NCBI RefSeq assembly: GCF_026151205.1
Contig: NC_087076.1
Coordinates: 15,460,419-15,524,418, forward strand
Source of the DNA: Bolinopsis microptera
Taxonomy: Eukaryota > Ctenophora > Tentaculata > Lobata > Bolinopsidae
Reading direction: 5' to 3'
DNA: 64,000 nt
The translations under genes were made by a program, and so were the position numbers. The notes beneath the pieces were generated by a model that worked only from the letters and a program-made list of their open reading frames with translations, made no database searches and had not been told where the DNA came from. Position 1 is the first letter of the stretch; each line of letters opens with the position of its first letter. This document shows positions 44,301 to 57,450 of this stretch, piece after piece.

Positions 44301-47300
44301 ATCAACCATCTTGCCTGTAAATAATCATGTCGTTTAGTTATTTGTTGTTGTTAGATTCTTCCATTTGTTGAACAAAAATCAGGTGAAAAATCGTTTTATA
44401 CTTTTCCATAATGATTGAAAAATTTAAAGAAAACTTACGCTCCCATCTCTGAATCTCTTCGTACAGTTCCGAAGTTCTTATTCCAACTTTCTGGTGTAGG
44501 TGGTACAGTTCAAGGAAGCATTTGTCGCTCAGGTGAGTTTGTGGCATTTCGGGGTCGACTGGTACTCGGCACACTCTATCGAGCAACTCAAAGTATTTAT
44601 CTTCCTCCATCAACACAACCTCTGAAACAACAGGAATTTGTAAAGGTGATCTTTTGAGTGATGTTTTTGTTCTCTAAAAAGAGGGGAAATTGGAATTCAA
44701 AAACTTGGAATTCAAGAAAATCGCATAACAGAAGAGTCGGTATTTACTTTGGCGTTGGGAGACTCCAAGAAGCCCGGATTCCGTGAGAATAAGCAGAGTC
44801 ACCGCTGCAGCACTAATAAGTGCAACAAACATCTTTATCTTCATGATTGGTTGTAAGTTTAACCAATAAGTATTTGTCAAATAGTAAACGAGAGTAGTTG
44901 ATTTTACAACAAAAGTGATTTAATAATTGAGAAACTGAGGTTCACGTGCAAAACACAGGGAAATTGTCAGGTTATTCTCGTTGTTATGTTGCTACGTGCT
45001 CCTTTATAATGCACGTGCATCTTTTTTCTACTTTGAAAAATGGTGATGAAATTTTCTTCACTGTTTATCCAATTAAGTGATTGTCCCCATATGATGATTC
45101 ATTGGATTGTTTTGTTGACTTCTAATCTATAGACATATCCTTATGTACGCAGGTCTGCTTTAATTGGAAACATTAGCAAAAGTCTGATACCTCATAGATA
45201 CCGTTTTTGATCCATTTTATTCTGAAATTCAGCTATTATTAGATTTATCGGTGGAAATTTATATGATAACTGCTTCGGAATGATCAATAACAAGCTCCGT
45301 CCTCTTCTACTCATTGTTTCTCATTCAGAATGATGGCGGCGATACAAAAATTTCATGCTGTAGATAGAACGCGCGGAGTAAAATTTTGTAAACAATACGC
45401 AGCGTGATCACGTACGTTTATCGCGCGTTCTTGTCGCTTCCAACATAGCAAGTTTTATACCACGTTCGATAACAAAACACTGTCCCGCTATTATAATATT
45501 GCAACACTATTTCAGAGTATCAAGTACTACGAACAAATGCCGGTCGCTCACAAACAATATTTCCTAAACGGTGATTTCTGCGGAGATAGCGGGATGAATC
45601 GCCAAGCTACAGTTTCGGTAAGACACTATATTTCCTTGTTGTAATTGAAAGTTGATCAAGGAAAACTAATCAAATAATCCAATTGATCGTGGTGATTGTT
45701 AATCGTCCAATCCGTCTATTCAGTTCCCTTCAGTACGTATGTGATCCGGACGCGAATTCGGACTTTATTGCGCTGATAGATGAACGAACTGTCTGTGTTT
45801 ACAAAATAGTAATACATACAGCCCGGATGTGCAAACACGACTTCTTCATGCCAGGACACACCGCTGTCAAACACAGAATATCTTGTAGCCCTATCGTCAG
45901 CTCAGTGAAAACTCCTGAAAAGCAAGGTTCATCTTTACTCTTTAGTATTATATATTATAACAGTTCACTAGTTCACTGTAGTGGCAGATCGCTAAATGAT
46001 ACAAAATTTACAAAATTGTACGCCTGATTAAAAAGATATAAGTAAAAAGTGGAAAATAACAGCAGAAATTCCCTCAGAGCGGCGACCAAAAATAGCAAAA
46101 CCTTTACTGGCACCTTCGTGGGTGGGTAATAATCCCACATCTGACAATTACTCACTTAAAAACTACCTGGAGGATGTAGCTGACGAGGAGAAACAGGCAC
46201 CGCTCAGAGCCCTCAAGAAAATGTTTAAATCAGCTGTGAACGAAATGAAAAGCGATATTAACAAACTTAAAAGTAAGCATTGTTATGTTATTTTAATCAT
46301 CGATGACCCAGCTTCATGCATTTCTATTTCATAAACTGTAATCACGGTTCAACTGTTAGTTGATGGTTATTATTTGGATGATTTCTCAGAGCTAAATGAC
46401 AGAGGAAACATCAAGAACCCTGAGTTAGCCGATATCAACCTGGATAATATATCAGACGATGATCTGAGCAATATTTTTCAATCTGAAGAGGTAATTATAC
46501 ATGACAATGACATTAATTTCCCTGCTAGCAATACCAAATGAAATTTACCAGGCAGAAAGGAGCGACTAAGTAAAAATTAAAAAACCCGAAAAAACATTAT
46601 TCGGAATCCAAAAAACTGGCTGCCCAAAAAATATAAGACTTAGTTATAAATAATTGAACTGTACCAGCATCCAAGATTTATTGATTTTGTCCCTAACAAA
46701 GCTGATAGCTAAGTCATGATTTATCTCAACAAAGCCTAATTTGCGAAAGTACATTCCAATTACGTTTTTTTGCTCATTATTAGGCAATGTCCTAGACTTT
46801 GTTTGCCAGAAACCAATAATGATAGCCCCGACTTTGAGCGCCAGTATTTTATTTGTACAATTATTATACCCATTTTAAGAGGAGCACATCTAATTAGGAT
46901 AATATTTATTGTAAAAATCTTTTCCCTGCATCTGGATCACACCATTTCGTGACGGGATACTTGTGCCCTTTTTGTTAACTTAGACTACTTGGGCAATGTG
47001 ACTTTTTCCAACCTCTCCCAAATTAACAGTGGTCTTGTCACTCACTTACCTCTACAATTCGTACAGTTGGAGAGCACGATAAACAGGCTAGCCAAGTCCA
47101 CTCAACAGCAAGTCGAAGCTTGGAAACACAAGGCTCAACAGCTGCAGCAAAAACCTGCCATAGAAATTAAAGTTATTTACCGGTATAATAAAAACTGAAT
47201 CCTCTATCTTACTCATTCTATGTTTGCTAATAGTCGATGTTATCTACAGTTATACAGAAGTTTAGAGTGCTTTTCCATATGTATAATCCTAATATTGCAG

Positions 47301-47753
47301 TGATGCAGACGGTAACGTGAAGATAAGTGACGCTGACAGAAACACACCTGAAATACATGAAACTGTTCTTCGGCTCATGGTAAGTTTTAACTCTCCATTC
47401 CAAACTTTATCTGCGGTTTTAACATAATGTTAACATATCATGTACCTCCATTTAGTTACTTTACTTTACTTTAGGACATATGACCAACAGTGCAATGGAG
47501 AATCTTCAAAATACGAACAGCTAAAGAAATGAGCACCTAATTAATTGCTAATTGCTAGTTGCTAATTGCTAACCTCTCTTGCTGACAGGACGCAGGTACA
47601 GAGGAAAGAGTTGAGACGAGGAGACTTCAGACTCTTCAGAACGCGTATCATTTTGTGGACCCTAGCATGGAACACGGGGAAAGTGACCCTGACGGTAATG
47701 AACCCGCTTCAGATGCTGGGGAGGCTGTCTCGGAGGAAGACACGCTTCCTTGA
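41303..47753 (+). CDS. OS9: OS-9 / ER lectin (ERAD), 463 aa
   Basis: Eleven exons: 41303-41428, 41604-41762, 41925-41988, 42883-42974, 45516-45617, 45734-45926, 46078-46272, 46390-46490, 47067-47182, 47301-47379, 47589-47753; all phases agree. The N-terminus is a signal peptide ([13 protein letters not shown]). The MRH (PRKCSH) domain shows [18 protein letters not shown], the double Trp and Gln of the mannose site, then [12 protein letters not shown] (Arg) and [18 protein letters not shown] (Glu and Tyr), so the sugar-binding residues look intact. OS-9 delivers misfolded glycoproteins to the HRD1 ubiquitin ligase in the ER lumen. The C-terminal half is acidic and coiled-coil-like. Intron 3 contains a 740-bp CT repeat and intron 4 a nested antisense gene. 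Confidence 0.92.
42051..42800. repeat. CCCTCT hexanucleotide array in OS-9 intron 3
   Basis: About 740 bp of CTCCCT with CTTCTC and CCCTAT variants, all pyrimidine on the + strand, in two blocks. Each block ends in an almost identical roughly 80-bp segment (about 42497-42587 and 42810-42885) containing TTTATATGTTGTTTTCTCTC-AG or its TTTCCTCTC-AG form, i.e. the polypyrimidine tract and acceptor of OS-9 exon 4 and a copy of it. Confidence 0.95.
43798..44844 (-). CDS. Small secreted or membrane protein nested in OS-9 intron 4 (222 aa, unrecognised)
   Basis: Minus-strand exons 44748-44844, 44439-44621, 44098-44314 and 43798-43969, with GT-AG junctions in matching phases and total length divisible by three. 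It starts [20 protein letters not shown], a signal peptide or signal anchor. The middle is charged ([31 protein letters not shown]), then a second hydrophobic stretch [16 protein letters not shown], then a Pro/Tyr-rich C-terminus. I do not recognise the family. An in-frame ATG 36 bp upstream (44880) would put 12 polar residues before the signal, so the later ATG is preferred. It lies wholly inside one intron of the opposite-strand OS-9 gene. Confidence 0.65.
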
Positions 47754-48613
47754 TTGGAGGAAGTCTCCGGAAAACGTTTTCAGATTATTCGGTTTTATCA
47801 GGAATCAGGATTGTGATGCACTATTTTCGTTTGTGTCTTATCTTGTAGATAAGTGTTTTGGTTGTAAACAGAAGATTTTGGTAGGTTATTAATGTAGCTG
47901 TGTGATTTGTCTTTGGATTTTTTTGAGGTCAATTTAAATTAAAAATTAGGTAAAATGATTTCTCTATTAATAATTTTGTCATTATCATTTATCAATCATA
48001 TTTTCTGTTAATACTGGCTGGAATCTTACATTTGGGATAAATTCAAAATGATTGATGTTTCTGATTTAACTTAAACAATGTTTGTACAATTTTAAATTAA
48101 ATGAGTAGAAATGTAATACTCTTGAGTTATGACTATGTATAAACAGTACTGAGTACATCTGATAGATAATTAGAATTTCCCTGTACTTACGGTCGGTGAG
48201 AAATTTTTTATTCTCTTAAATTAAGTTTAAATTGTAACAATTTGTAATTTGATATTTATTTTTGCGTTAATTATTCTGATTTAGATAACAGAAATTGACA
48301 TGTGTGTTGATGACGACAAACTTAACATATTTTTCCAGTCTTGATATTTGCATGAGTTATAAATAATTCTGAGAGTTAAAGAAGTTAAACGTTAAGAAAT
48401 ATTATGTAAATACCCTAAAAGTAGACTCCGAAATATTTTAAACAATCCCACCGTATCTTCACTCAGTTTCACCTCCAACATAAAACCTGTCAGAACTGAC
48501 AAAAATCAGCTGTTTTTCACCCTCTCGGGAACATTCCGAATACTCTGAATATTTCGTTAAAGACCTGCTGACAAGAGGCTCTTTGACAATTTGTAAATTT
48601 TAGGTTAGCGGAA
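47754..48613. other. Intergenic region between OS-9 and RPB7
   Basis: AT-rich. The first part is probably OS-9 3' UTR, the last part the RPB7 promoter/5' UTR. No further gene seen. Confidence 0.5.
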
Positions 48614-50678
48614 ATGTTCTACCACATGTGCCTGGAACACAGGATCCTGCTGCATCCCCAGTATTTCGGTCCGCGACTCATCGACATTGTGAAGAAGAAG
48701 TTGTTTACTGAGGTGGAGGGGTCCTGCACGGGTGAGTCTCATTTTATCTCACCATTAATTTAATTTATAACTTAATCTCTGGATGATCGTTTATTGTGTT
48801 GATTTAGGAGTACACGATAAGGGCACCGAACTCGTTAAAAGTCTTCATTTAACTCATGACTCTCCTTTATCTATCATGTGTTTTTGTTAGTTAAGTTATG
48901 TTAATTGATGTTAAGTTATGTTAATTTGTGTTAATTCATAAGTTATGTTAATTTGGTTTAATTTATAAATATATGTCTGTGCGTTGTGTGTCAAGACCAG
49001 GACACCAGGTCTTGCTATTAATTTAAAGAGATTAATCTAAAGCTTGCTATTAATTTAAAGAGATTAATCTAAAGCTTGCTATTAGTCTAAACAAAGCCAT
49101 TGTAAATCCGCCTTTACAAGACAATACACATATTTTTAATTTAAGTAAATAGTCATCTAAGCTGTTCATTAGAGATATTGAACAATGAACACGTGCCAAG
49201 CCCATTCTAAATGTAATGCTATGCAATCAATGAGTTTAAAATGAACAAATCGTCGGTTTGTAGGATTATTATCAATGGATCTGCAAGCAACAACACCTGT
49301 GCTTGGACAAGAGTTCTAAAAGTAAGAGGTCTACAAGGTCAATACTCATAAGTATAAGAACGAGCCATAGTTGATGCTTTGACAATATTACAACTATTAA
49401 AGAGGTTCAACTTTATCGTTGCGGCTTTAAATTGAGTTATGATCTACAGCTTAGAGGATCCCAAGAATTTTAGGATAAGGTGGACAATATGCAATATGCA
49501 TACAAGGGACAAAAAGAATGACATGAGATCATTGAAATACATGTATATAATACTATTGTCATGTTAAATATTGTAAAATACAAAAATGTCTGGTTTAGGG
49601 TGACCACACCTAATATTGAAAGTACTCTGCAAAAAGCAACAATATCTACTGTAATGTGTTAACTATATATAATTTCGGGGAGACATTGACTTATGAACGG
49701 TTTTATTTACCAATTAATGGCTCAGTTGATTAATACATTTCAGGAGAGTATGGGTTCGTAGTAGCGGTGACTACGATAGATCACATTGGTAACGGCGTGG
49801 TAGATCAGGGACAAGGTTCCGTCAACTTCCCCGTCAAATACAAAGCCATCGTCTTCAGACCTTTTAAGGGAGAGGTACGTTTGCAATTAGCATCGGTTTA
49901 GTTATTAGACGAGATTATGACTGGCACACCGCCAATACACCTTGACACTCATCACGAGAAATAAAAACTACCGCCTATACCGCCAATATTCATAAAATTG
50001 ACCTTTTCAAGCTCCCCTGTAAATTCTAAATATTTAGACCGTCTTCAACGTACCATAAAGTGTGAAATATTCGGTTATATGTCCCAGACGTCCCTGTGTT
50101 TTACAGGTAGTGGATGCTATTGTCCGTGAGGTTAACAAAGTGGGGATCTTCTGCGAAGTTGGACCTCTAACGTGTTTCATATCTCGACACAGCATACCTG
50201 CTGACATGGTCTTTAACCCGGGTAAATATCTCCTCCTCACTCACTGCTCAGCCTCAGTGTAACATAGCTTGTTGTGCCATTTCTATCATGACACTCAATT
50301 AGGTTTGTCATAATATCTTGTAATAACTTGGCATACATTAGACCTTGTCATGCCCAGAACTATTATTTGTTGTACTGATCTCATACTGATATCATATGGT
50401 GGTAAACAAGTTGTAGGACATGATTTAAAACTTTTACCTAAAATTGTGCAAAATACAATGCAGCAACCATTAAAATCTTACTAAAAAGCAACCATTAAAA
50501 TCTTACTAAAATCTTAACCTCCTTTTCAGATATGGAGTGCTATCAAAACCAGGATGAGGGTATAGTTGTACAGAAAGAAGACGAGATCAGACTCAAAATC
50601 ATCGGAACCCGCGTTGACGCTAACGATATATTCGCTGTAGGCTCGCTAATGGACGATTTCTTAGGACTCATTAGCTAG
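48614..50678 (+). CDS. POLR2G: RNA polymerase II subunit RPB7 (170 aa)
   Basis: Exons 48614-48731, 49744-49874, 50107-50221 and 50530-50678. It reads [90 protein letters not shown] and [11 protein letters not shown]: near-complete collinearity with human RPB7 (172 aa), including the N-terminal RNP and C-terminal OB/S1 domains. It forms the RPB4/RPB7 stalk of Pol II, binding nascent RNA and aiding initiation. No signs of decay. Confidence 0.97.
49011..49085. repeat. 32-bp tandem repeat in RPB7 intron 1
   Basis: Unit CTTGCTATTAATTTAAAGAG... at 49011 and 49043, with a partial third from 49075. Confidence 0.85.
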
Positions 50679-51006
50679 CGATCTGAAGAACTTCTCATAA
50701 AGTCAGTTGCAGCCTATATTTACCTCATCTGCGAATACAGATATGGTTTCTCAGGAGTCAACTCTGGAATAGATAATGCAACGGCTGAGGCTCTCCATCT
50801 GAAAGTTCCCTGCTGTACGTCACAACACTAATTACGAACGTCATCACATCTTCAGACAGCGACAAATTTGATCCATAAGTGATCGACACTTTACATTTAC
50901 CACGGCGTGTTCAACACTTTACTTGAGGAATGTACCATGAAGTTGAGGTGAACCGAATGGCATTGTTCCCTCGTACTTCCACGGTCTCTAATTGACAATC
51001 TAACAG

Positions 51007-51155
51007 GCTCTCTCCAAACCTCCCAGCGAGGAGACAGCAGGCTTCCCTCCTGAGAACTCCTACACAGACAGTATTATATTGCCACATCCCCTGCTGTCTA
51101 TACCTTTTGGGGAGGCGGTGAAACCAGGTCTGTTCCAGAATGTTCAGGCTCCAAG
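51007..51155 (+). other. Possible unassigned exon upstream of the coiled-coil gene
   Basis: Open between a good acceptor (TCTAACAG) and a donor (CCAAG-GTATGC), reading ALSKPPSEETAGFPPENSY..., with non-AT-rich codon use unlike its flanks. It ends in phase 2, which would fit exon 3 (53326) of the coiled-coil gene as an alternative 5' exon. No start codon found for it. Confidence 0.3.
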
Positions 51156-51799
51156 GTATGCCTGCGCGGGCCAGTAATTGCAGTTTAATCTCTGACAGGG
51201 ACTGTTAAACTTAACCTGGTGTGGAGAGAGAGAGGGGGGGGGGGGGGGTAACCTCACCAGCTCCAGAGATCCGTTAGTTAGTACACCAAGCTCTCTCTCT
51301 CTCTCTCCCTCTCTCTATACCTCGTATTATTATATGACAGCATATGAGAGCCGAGGGTTGTCATCGAGTCGAAGCGAAGTTTACAAACTACGTGTTGACT
51401 AGTAGCGAACATGACTCTCAGCAGCTGAGTGAGACCCTGCACTGCCGGCTTCTGCACACTGGCATACTACACTCTCCTCAGTGCGCTATGCTGTCTTGTG
51501 TGAAGCGCAAAACCTGCGAGTTTTATACTTTGGTTTAACAGGTTTTTAAAACCTACCGCCGCCTGGTGCGGTGTTGTGTTTACTTTTAGTGTTGTTGTGA
51601 GTTTTACATTTCTTAACTATTTCCCTTTCACAGCTCCTTATTTGTGAGCTAATTTGCCTGGTTCACTTTGAAATGTAGCTGTTGACGGTGGGGCGTGGAC
51701 AGCAGCACCCGTTTTTAGAGTATTGTTTTAATGTTGTGATACTATTTATCTTTTTAATGTTATATATTTAAGTGTAGAGTTTTACTTGTCGGTTTGGAG

Positions 51800-54700
51800 A
51801 TGCCTAATAAACCGAGGGTACAGCTGCAGGTGGACATTGGGAAGGGTGTTCCTGTGATTATAAGTGAGTGTACTTTAATGTAATGATAATTAGTTGATAA
51901 TTAAGATAATCTAAACCAGAATTGGGAAATTCCATTCACATCCTGATTCCTGATATATCTTACTTGGTTTCGCATCGTTTCGTTTGAAGATTGGGGTTTA
52001 CGAATGCTCTCTTCCGAATTATCAAGTCAATGTCTCAAGTCTACATTTATTCAAAAACCTTTCGCTGTGTCTATTAAAAATTAGGCAAATCTTTCACCAT
52101 TCGATTCTCGTCACCAAAAATTACTGCACCTTCTTCATATGCAACCCGTTGATTTGATGTCTAAGTCTATCGACCATATGCACACCAGCTGGTAAATTGG
52201 CCATCAACAATAGCAAATTATCGCCGAACTCATGGACCATAGGTATGAAAAATGTGGCACTGCCTGGAACGCTTATATCCCCGGCATGCACATCAAATTA
52301 TAGGAAGCTCTCTTTTAATTGCGACTGTAAAGGGTGGACCATGACTGGGCTCTCTCGCCCCTGAATCTGCCGAAAAGTTACAAGAAAGTATCAATATTTG
52401 ACATTTGTGCGTGGGCAGAGAATCTCAGTTATGTTGCCCTTTTCTTCTAGAACGTTCCGAAGCCTGTCAACATGGCAAAGCATATTTTCTTAGTACATCG
52501 CGTCTTTCCAAATTGTAGGTACATCTCTCATAATGTGGGTCTGCCTACTACTGGACGGTTATATCACTATTTAGTTTCGCACGTGCCTCCACCTAGTAGC
52601 AGTCCGCATCATCCGCCCTCAGTAAGTTTTAGGAAATCACTAGATCCATGTACTGGCCGGTTTGTGTCGATGACATTCTTCTTCGGATGCACGTAGCTCT
52701 ACGTTAAACGTCAATCGAGTATGTTGAACTATAGGAGTGATGAATTCGGGAGTGCCGCCAAGGGTTGCGTTCTGTTACAGTGCGTCCTGCATTCTGGCAG
52801 AAACTGCTCTGAAAAATGAAATAATTCATTAAATCACAAGTCACAACTACGGCTTCTGTTGATTGTAAAGTTTTGCTTTAAATCTGAGACCATATTAGAA
52901 GAAGCTAAGATTTTAAATGTAAAGATGGAAATCACGATCATGGGACTCTACTACAAAAACTTTCAGTTTTAATTACTTAATTAATTAATATTTTTCCGCA
53001 AAAAACCTAATTATAGACCTGTTGAGAACCAGGAGCCCACTCAGGGGAGTCGGGGAGTGATTACGACACGCCCCGAAGTAACAAGAGTTCCTCCACACCC
53101 AGCACCGCCACCCCAACCACAGCTACTTCCAATAAAGTCAGGCGGAGATCCCGAGCAGCAAGGTACGTGACGGCTAAACTTGGAGTTTTTTAACCATTTT
53201 CTTGCTGTCATCAGAAATGTGGAATTTTCCACAATCTTCGATTTTTAAAGTCACTAACCTGCCAAGTTAAAGCCGTCTAAGGTATTTCCTAAAATTTTAA
53301 TGAACCTAACACTCCCCCCTTACAGGCGGTCGACAGGGATCACCCCCACAGAAGCAGATCTAGATACTCCAGATAAGGTTGATGAGGTGGGGTTGTCCCC
53401 CATTTCTACCCCCAAATCCTCCAAATCAGAAAGGGACCCTCTGACCAAAATGTCAGGTGCCACCTCGCTTCTCGTACCAGATATACCGGTCTACCGGGTA
53501 CCCGCTAAACCTAAACCACCTACCAGTCCTAAACCTGACAAAGTTGCCAGACTTAACAAGGTTTGGATTAGAATTAGCGTTTCTAAATTTCATGTTTCTG
53601 TACTGTTATTTTGATTGAATGTACTGTGAAACTCCAAACTGTCAACTCCAGACCTGTTTAACACCGAATTATTCGAAGTTTTATCCCGTAAATAATTTGA
53701 AATCTGAAATTTGTTACTTAATATTATTAAGTATATTAAGATATATATGCTTAATGATAATGTTAAGTTGTCAAAAAATTCCTGTGTTAAAATAAGTCCG
53801 CCTTATTTTTTCCCGGAAATATTTGGTCCGATGTTTTGTGTTTTCCTTGTATCCCAGAAATATGGAAGTAAGTGCGGCTTTTCACTGGATCCTGGAGCAA
53901 TATGGAAGTTTCCACGTACTTTGAACGGACAAATATTCTAATGATTGTAAAATATGCGCCCTTATTTTCTACAGACATCATGTGTTCCAATTGTTTCCTG
54001 GATTGTGGATTGAAGTGACCGACAATCGACATAGGCTGTCTGAACTAATCACACGTGACAGTATTCCAATAGATAGAGTTATACTGAAGTGATGCAGTTC
54101 TCATCTTTTTTCCATCCCACGGGTTAAATTTGGAAGCATTATGCATTAGTCGCTATTGTTAATAAACAATCGTTAATCTGGATAAAAGATACAGCTTAAT
54201 TTAAGATTAAAGCATCGCATTATTGACACTTATCATCGAGTCTATAATAGACTACCGCTTGGGAGGCAAACATATTTTGTAACAGGTACGATCCTGTCAC
54301 ATTTTAGTCTAGAGGTATTTAAAGCATATATTGACGATGCGAAATTGCTTGCGTGGCTAGTCAATGAAAAGGGTAAATTCTTCATCAATTACAGCTCAAT
54401 GATGTTGAAAAAAGAGTTATCGTCATGGGTGGAAAATATTTAAGCCGGTGTTATTGATGTTAATAAAAAAAATGTTGAGTTTTTTCTAGAAAAAAACTCT
54501 TTCATAAGCTTATGAAAGATCGTGACGTACATACTAACTACTAAGTCGATATTTACAACTTATGATTAGAGATTATAAAATATACATTGAGAATATGAGC
54601 TGCTAGCTGTGGAAACTATCTGCAGAGTTTAGATCGATCCGGACCAACTAATTGACTGAATGAATCTGTTAATTAATGAATTAATCATTATAACATTGAA

Positions 54701-56414
54701 CTAAATAACCATTTAACTGATGATGAACTCTATCAGGAGTTAGCGAGTATGCGGAGGAAGATCGAGGAGAACGATTGTATGTTGATCCAGGGGTTAGAAG
54801 AGTTGAGGAGGAAGGATCTGAATATAAGAGCTCTTGATAAGACCCAGCAGAGACTTGCCAGCACTCTTACCCAATTGGAGAGGGATATTGAGGTTCGTTA
54901 TAAATTAGAATTATTTGAGAAATCCCTTGATTTAATATATACTACACCAAAAAAGACAACTTCATATTAGTTCAATTTTTGCATCTTATACCTGCAGCCC
55001 AATATTCGAGGTCTATTAACACTCAATTTTCCATCGCTCGATTTCATCAAAACTTGGTTTCCCCCACTAAACATATACCTGAAGGAATGTGATGTCACTC
55101 ATTTTCGCTATTGCTCAAATCGCGCAACATATTTCTATCACTCATTATTTCAAATCTTTATAATTCCAATCTCCCAACCTTATTAAATCACTCTATAGTC
55201 AAGATAACTAGATGTATTGTATTGTTGTTATCTTTTATTTGTTTGTTTTCAATTCAATTATTTTACCACGGGTCTCTCCAAGGAACGTCGGTATTTTAAT
55301 TCTAAATCTGTGAAAGTTATTTATCCGTGGGTAAGAAAATAATCATGAATGAATGGAGTCGGTGAAGTATGATTTGCATGAGACGATATGGTCATTCACA
55401 ACAGTTTGGTATTTGTTAAAGGAATTTGAATTCCATGATGGGGCGCATGAAAGTAAAAGTAAGGCGTGGTTATAAAGTAGACGAAGTGGCAGGAGAAAGA
55501 ATGTATTTTTTTGACAAATGGCATCAATAAAGTATAACTACCATTCAGCTCAAAGCGACGACCAATAAAATTCGTTAATCCCTGGTTTTAAAAGAAAAAT
55601 TCCACCACCTCATTAGTAGTAAAGTCTATTCTCTGGTCTAAATAAGCTAGGGACTTGGGAGACTTGGCTGATAAAATCTAGACCATATCACGGATACTTA
55701 TCTGAGTTCATTGAATTTATTATTCAAATATTTGAGTCTGTTGTGTTGGCTCACAGTCTGACATCACTCAGACGAATACCAAAAATGATTGTTTTTGAGC
55801 CGTCCAACCAAAATATTACCTCAACACCAAGCCTTGCGTTTGGTTCATCCACTTGACTTATCATTCATTAAATCTTTCCACCAACTGAGTTATAATGCCC
55901 TCATTATTATCCATTATACATTAACACCTGGGTTGGAGAGTCATTTAGTTCTTAAGGAAAGTAAAAAGAATGAACAAAAGAAATGCCAAAGCGCTACTTG
56001 CAACAATCAAACGATTATACTTCTTAATTGGCGATGCTTAAACTGTGGGAACTTTTGAGGAGGGCATTGTATCTCATTTCTGGCGAATTGAAAGGATGAT
56101 TGAAAATAGTAGGCCGCTTTCATTGTCTACTAACTGTGATGTAAGCCATTTCCTTCCATCTCTCAATGAGAGTCTCATTTCTATCTCTCATTTCTGTGAA
56201 GAGATCATCTCAAATCAACCACATCGTCATTCGTCAATTTAGAAATAAAAACAGTTCCCACCCTATGAATTTAATGCTAGAAATCAATTTTACCGTGTAA
56301 CTTTTTCAGAAAATGACCACCACACAAGCGGAAAACGACAAGTTTACCAAGGAGAACGCCTCCCTTATCAGAGTTATTGGCAAACTCTCCAATAAAGTCC
56401 ATAAACCACGATGA
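51800..56414 (+). CDS. Coiled-coil protein of unknown family (229 aa)
   Basis: Exons 51800-51863, 53033-53162, 53326-53560, 54737-54892 and 56310-56414, phases consistent. It starts MPNKPRVQLQVDIGKGVPVI. The first half is low-complexity Ser/Thr/Pro with a basic patch (KVRRRSRAARRSTG) and KPKPPTSPKPDK. Exon 4 is a heptad-rich helix (RRKIEENDCMLIQGLEELRR, TQQRLASTLTQLERDIE). Exon 5 continues the helix (TTTQAENDKFTKENASLIRV) and ends KVHKPR. I recognise no family; the pattern suggests a cytoskeletal or centrosomal adaptor, which is a guess. Exon 2 needs the acceptor at 53031-53032, because the stronger-looking one at 53016 leads to a stop. Confidence 0.7.
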
Positions 56415-56464
56415 GAAGCAAAATCGTCACTTCTAGACTTCTCCCAACAAGTTAGAATGTCATA

Positions 56465-56529
56465 GTGAAAGTGAGAGTGAAATTGAAAGAAGAGGTGAAA
56501 GTGAAAGTTGATATGAAAGTGAAAGTGGG
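56465..56529. repeat. GTGAAA-type purine repeat
   Basis: Degenerate GTGAAA/GTGAGA hexamers just after the coiled-coil gene stop. Confidence 0.7.
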
Positions 56530-56726
56530 ATAAGATCTCGTGATTAGTGGGGCGAGATTCGCAGTATGACTGTGAAAAAAGCAAGTGTTCTTGATCCAAA
56601 CTCTAAAAGAAAATGAACTGACATTTTCATGGACATGATTTGGAGTGCACTTTTTCATCCTATACGATGCCATTACTTATAGTTATAGTTATCGGTTATT
56701 ATTAAGAAAAATGTTGTGCTGTTTGA

Positions 56727-56850
56727 CGTCGCAAAACGTCAATTCTGCGCTATAATTTCTACCACGACTGACGCAATCTACTGACGCGATCTACTGACGC
56801 GATCAGTACTGCAGACGAGAGTTTCTGACGTTTCCGAATTCTTTGAGTTT
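56727..56850. promoter_or_regulatory. Cluster of CRE-like TGACG elements
   Basis: TGACGTCG at about 56724, then CTGACGCAATCTACTGACGC and further TGACGCGATC copies, in a CpG-richer patch of an AT-rich region. Candidate promoter for a + strand transcript over the 57022 ORF. No experimental support is visible. Confidence 0.3.
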
Positions 56851-57021
56851 TGTAAAACTTTAAACCCGCGTTTTGTATTTACATTTCCAAGGTGACTAGT
56901 ACATTTTCTCCATCTATTTCCTGTTGGATTACACCATGGGGCTGTATTAATGTATATTATTGATCCTTGTGTGATGTGTATTGTGTGTTATGTACAGTGA
57001 ACATTCTAATCGGCAATTGTA

Positions 57022-57372
57022 ATGAAAGCAATTCAAATTGTAATTGAAAAAGTGAGTGAATGTATTAGTAGAACAAGCTACTATGCGCGTCAGCAATTGC
57101 AAAATAACAAGCAGCTGCTGAGCTGCATAACAAGCAGCGCTCCAACACCACCAATCATATCCAGTATGTCTCTTAACAACACAGCTCGACAAACTCAGTT
57201 TTTAACTGGCCATTTTCCTCTTCTTGACTACACGTTTGCAGCTGTTTTGCTTGTAGATCGCTCACTGTTTATCTTCTTAGCGACAGAGAGAAAGATCACA
57301 TACAAATCTCAAGATTCAACATATCGTGCAGACTTGAGATATACCATAAAAGCGACTAATTATATATCATAA
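57022..57372 (+). CDS. Hypothetical 116-aa ORF
   Basis: Starts MKAIQIVIEKVSECISRTSY and stays open over 350 bp downstream of the CRE-like cluster. No family recognised, no splice evidence. Could be chance. Confidence 0.2.
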   Translation: MKAIQIVIEKVSECISRTSYYARQQLQNNKQLLSCITSSAPTPPIISSMSLNNTARQTQFLTGHFPLLDYTFAAVLLVDRSLFIFLATERKITYKSQDSTYRADLRYTIKATNYIS

Positions 57373-57450
57373 GTGGTCGGTAATGTGTTAATCGTTGACG
57401 AGATCCCCAGTATTGCAATTAAGGGAGTCAGTACGATTAATTCTGCTTGG

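Noticed and set aside
52090-52330. Minus-strand stretch reading HEFGDNLLLLMANLPAGVH
   Set aside because: Open for only about 50 codons between stops, no recognisable family, in an intron of the coiled-coil gene. Possibly a repeat relic, not supportable.
52472-52696. ORF starting MAKHIFLVHRVF in the first intron of the coiled-coil gene
   Set aside because: Acceptor and donor-like sequences flank it, but phase does not fit neighbouring exons and no family is recognisable.
53016-53032. Upstream acceptor TTATAG for exon 2 of the coiled-coil gene
   Set aside because: Using it leads to an in-frame stop; the acceptor ending at 53032 restores phase with exons 1 and 3.
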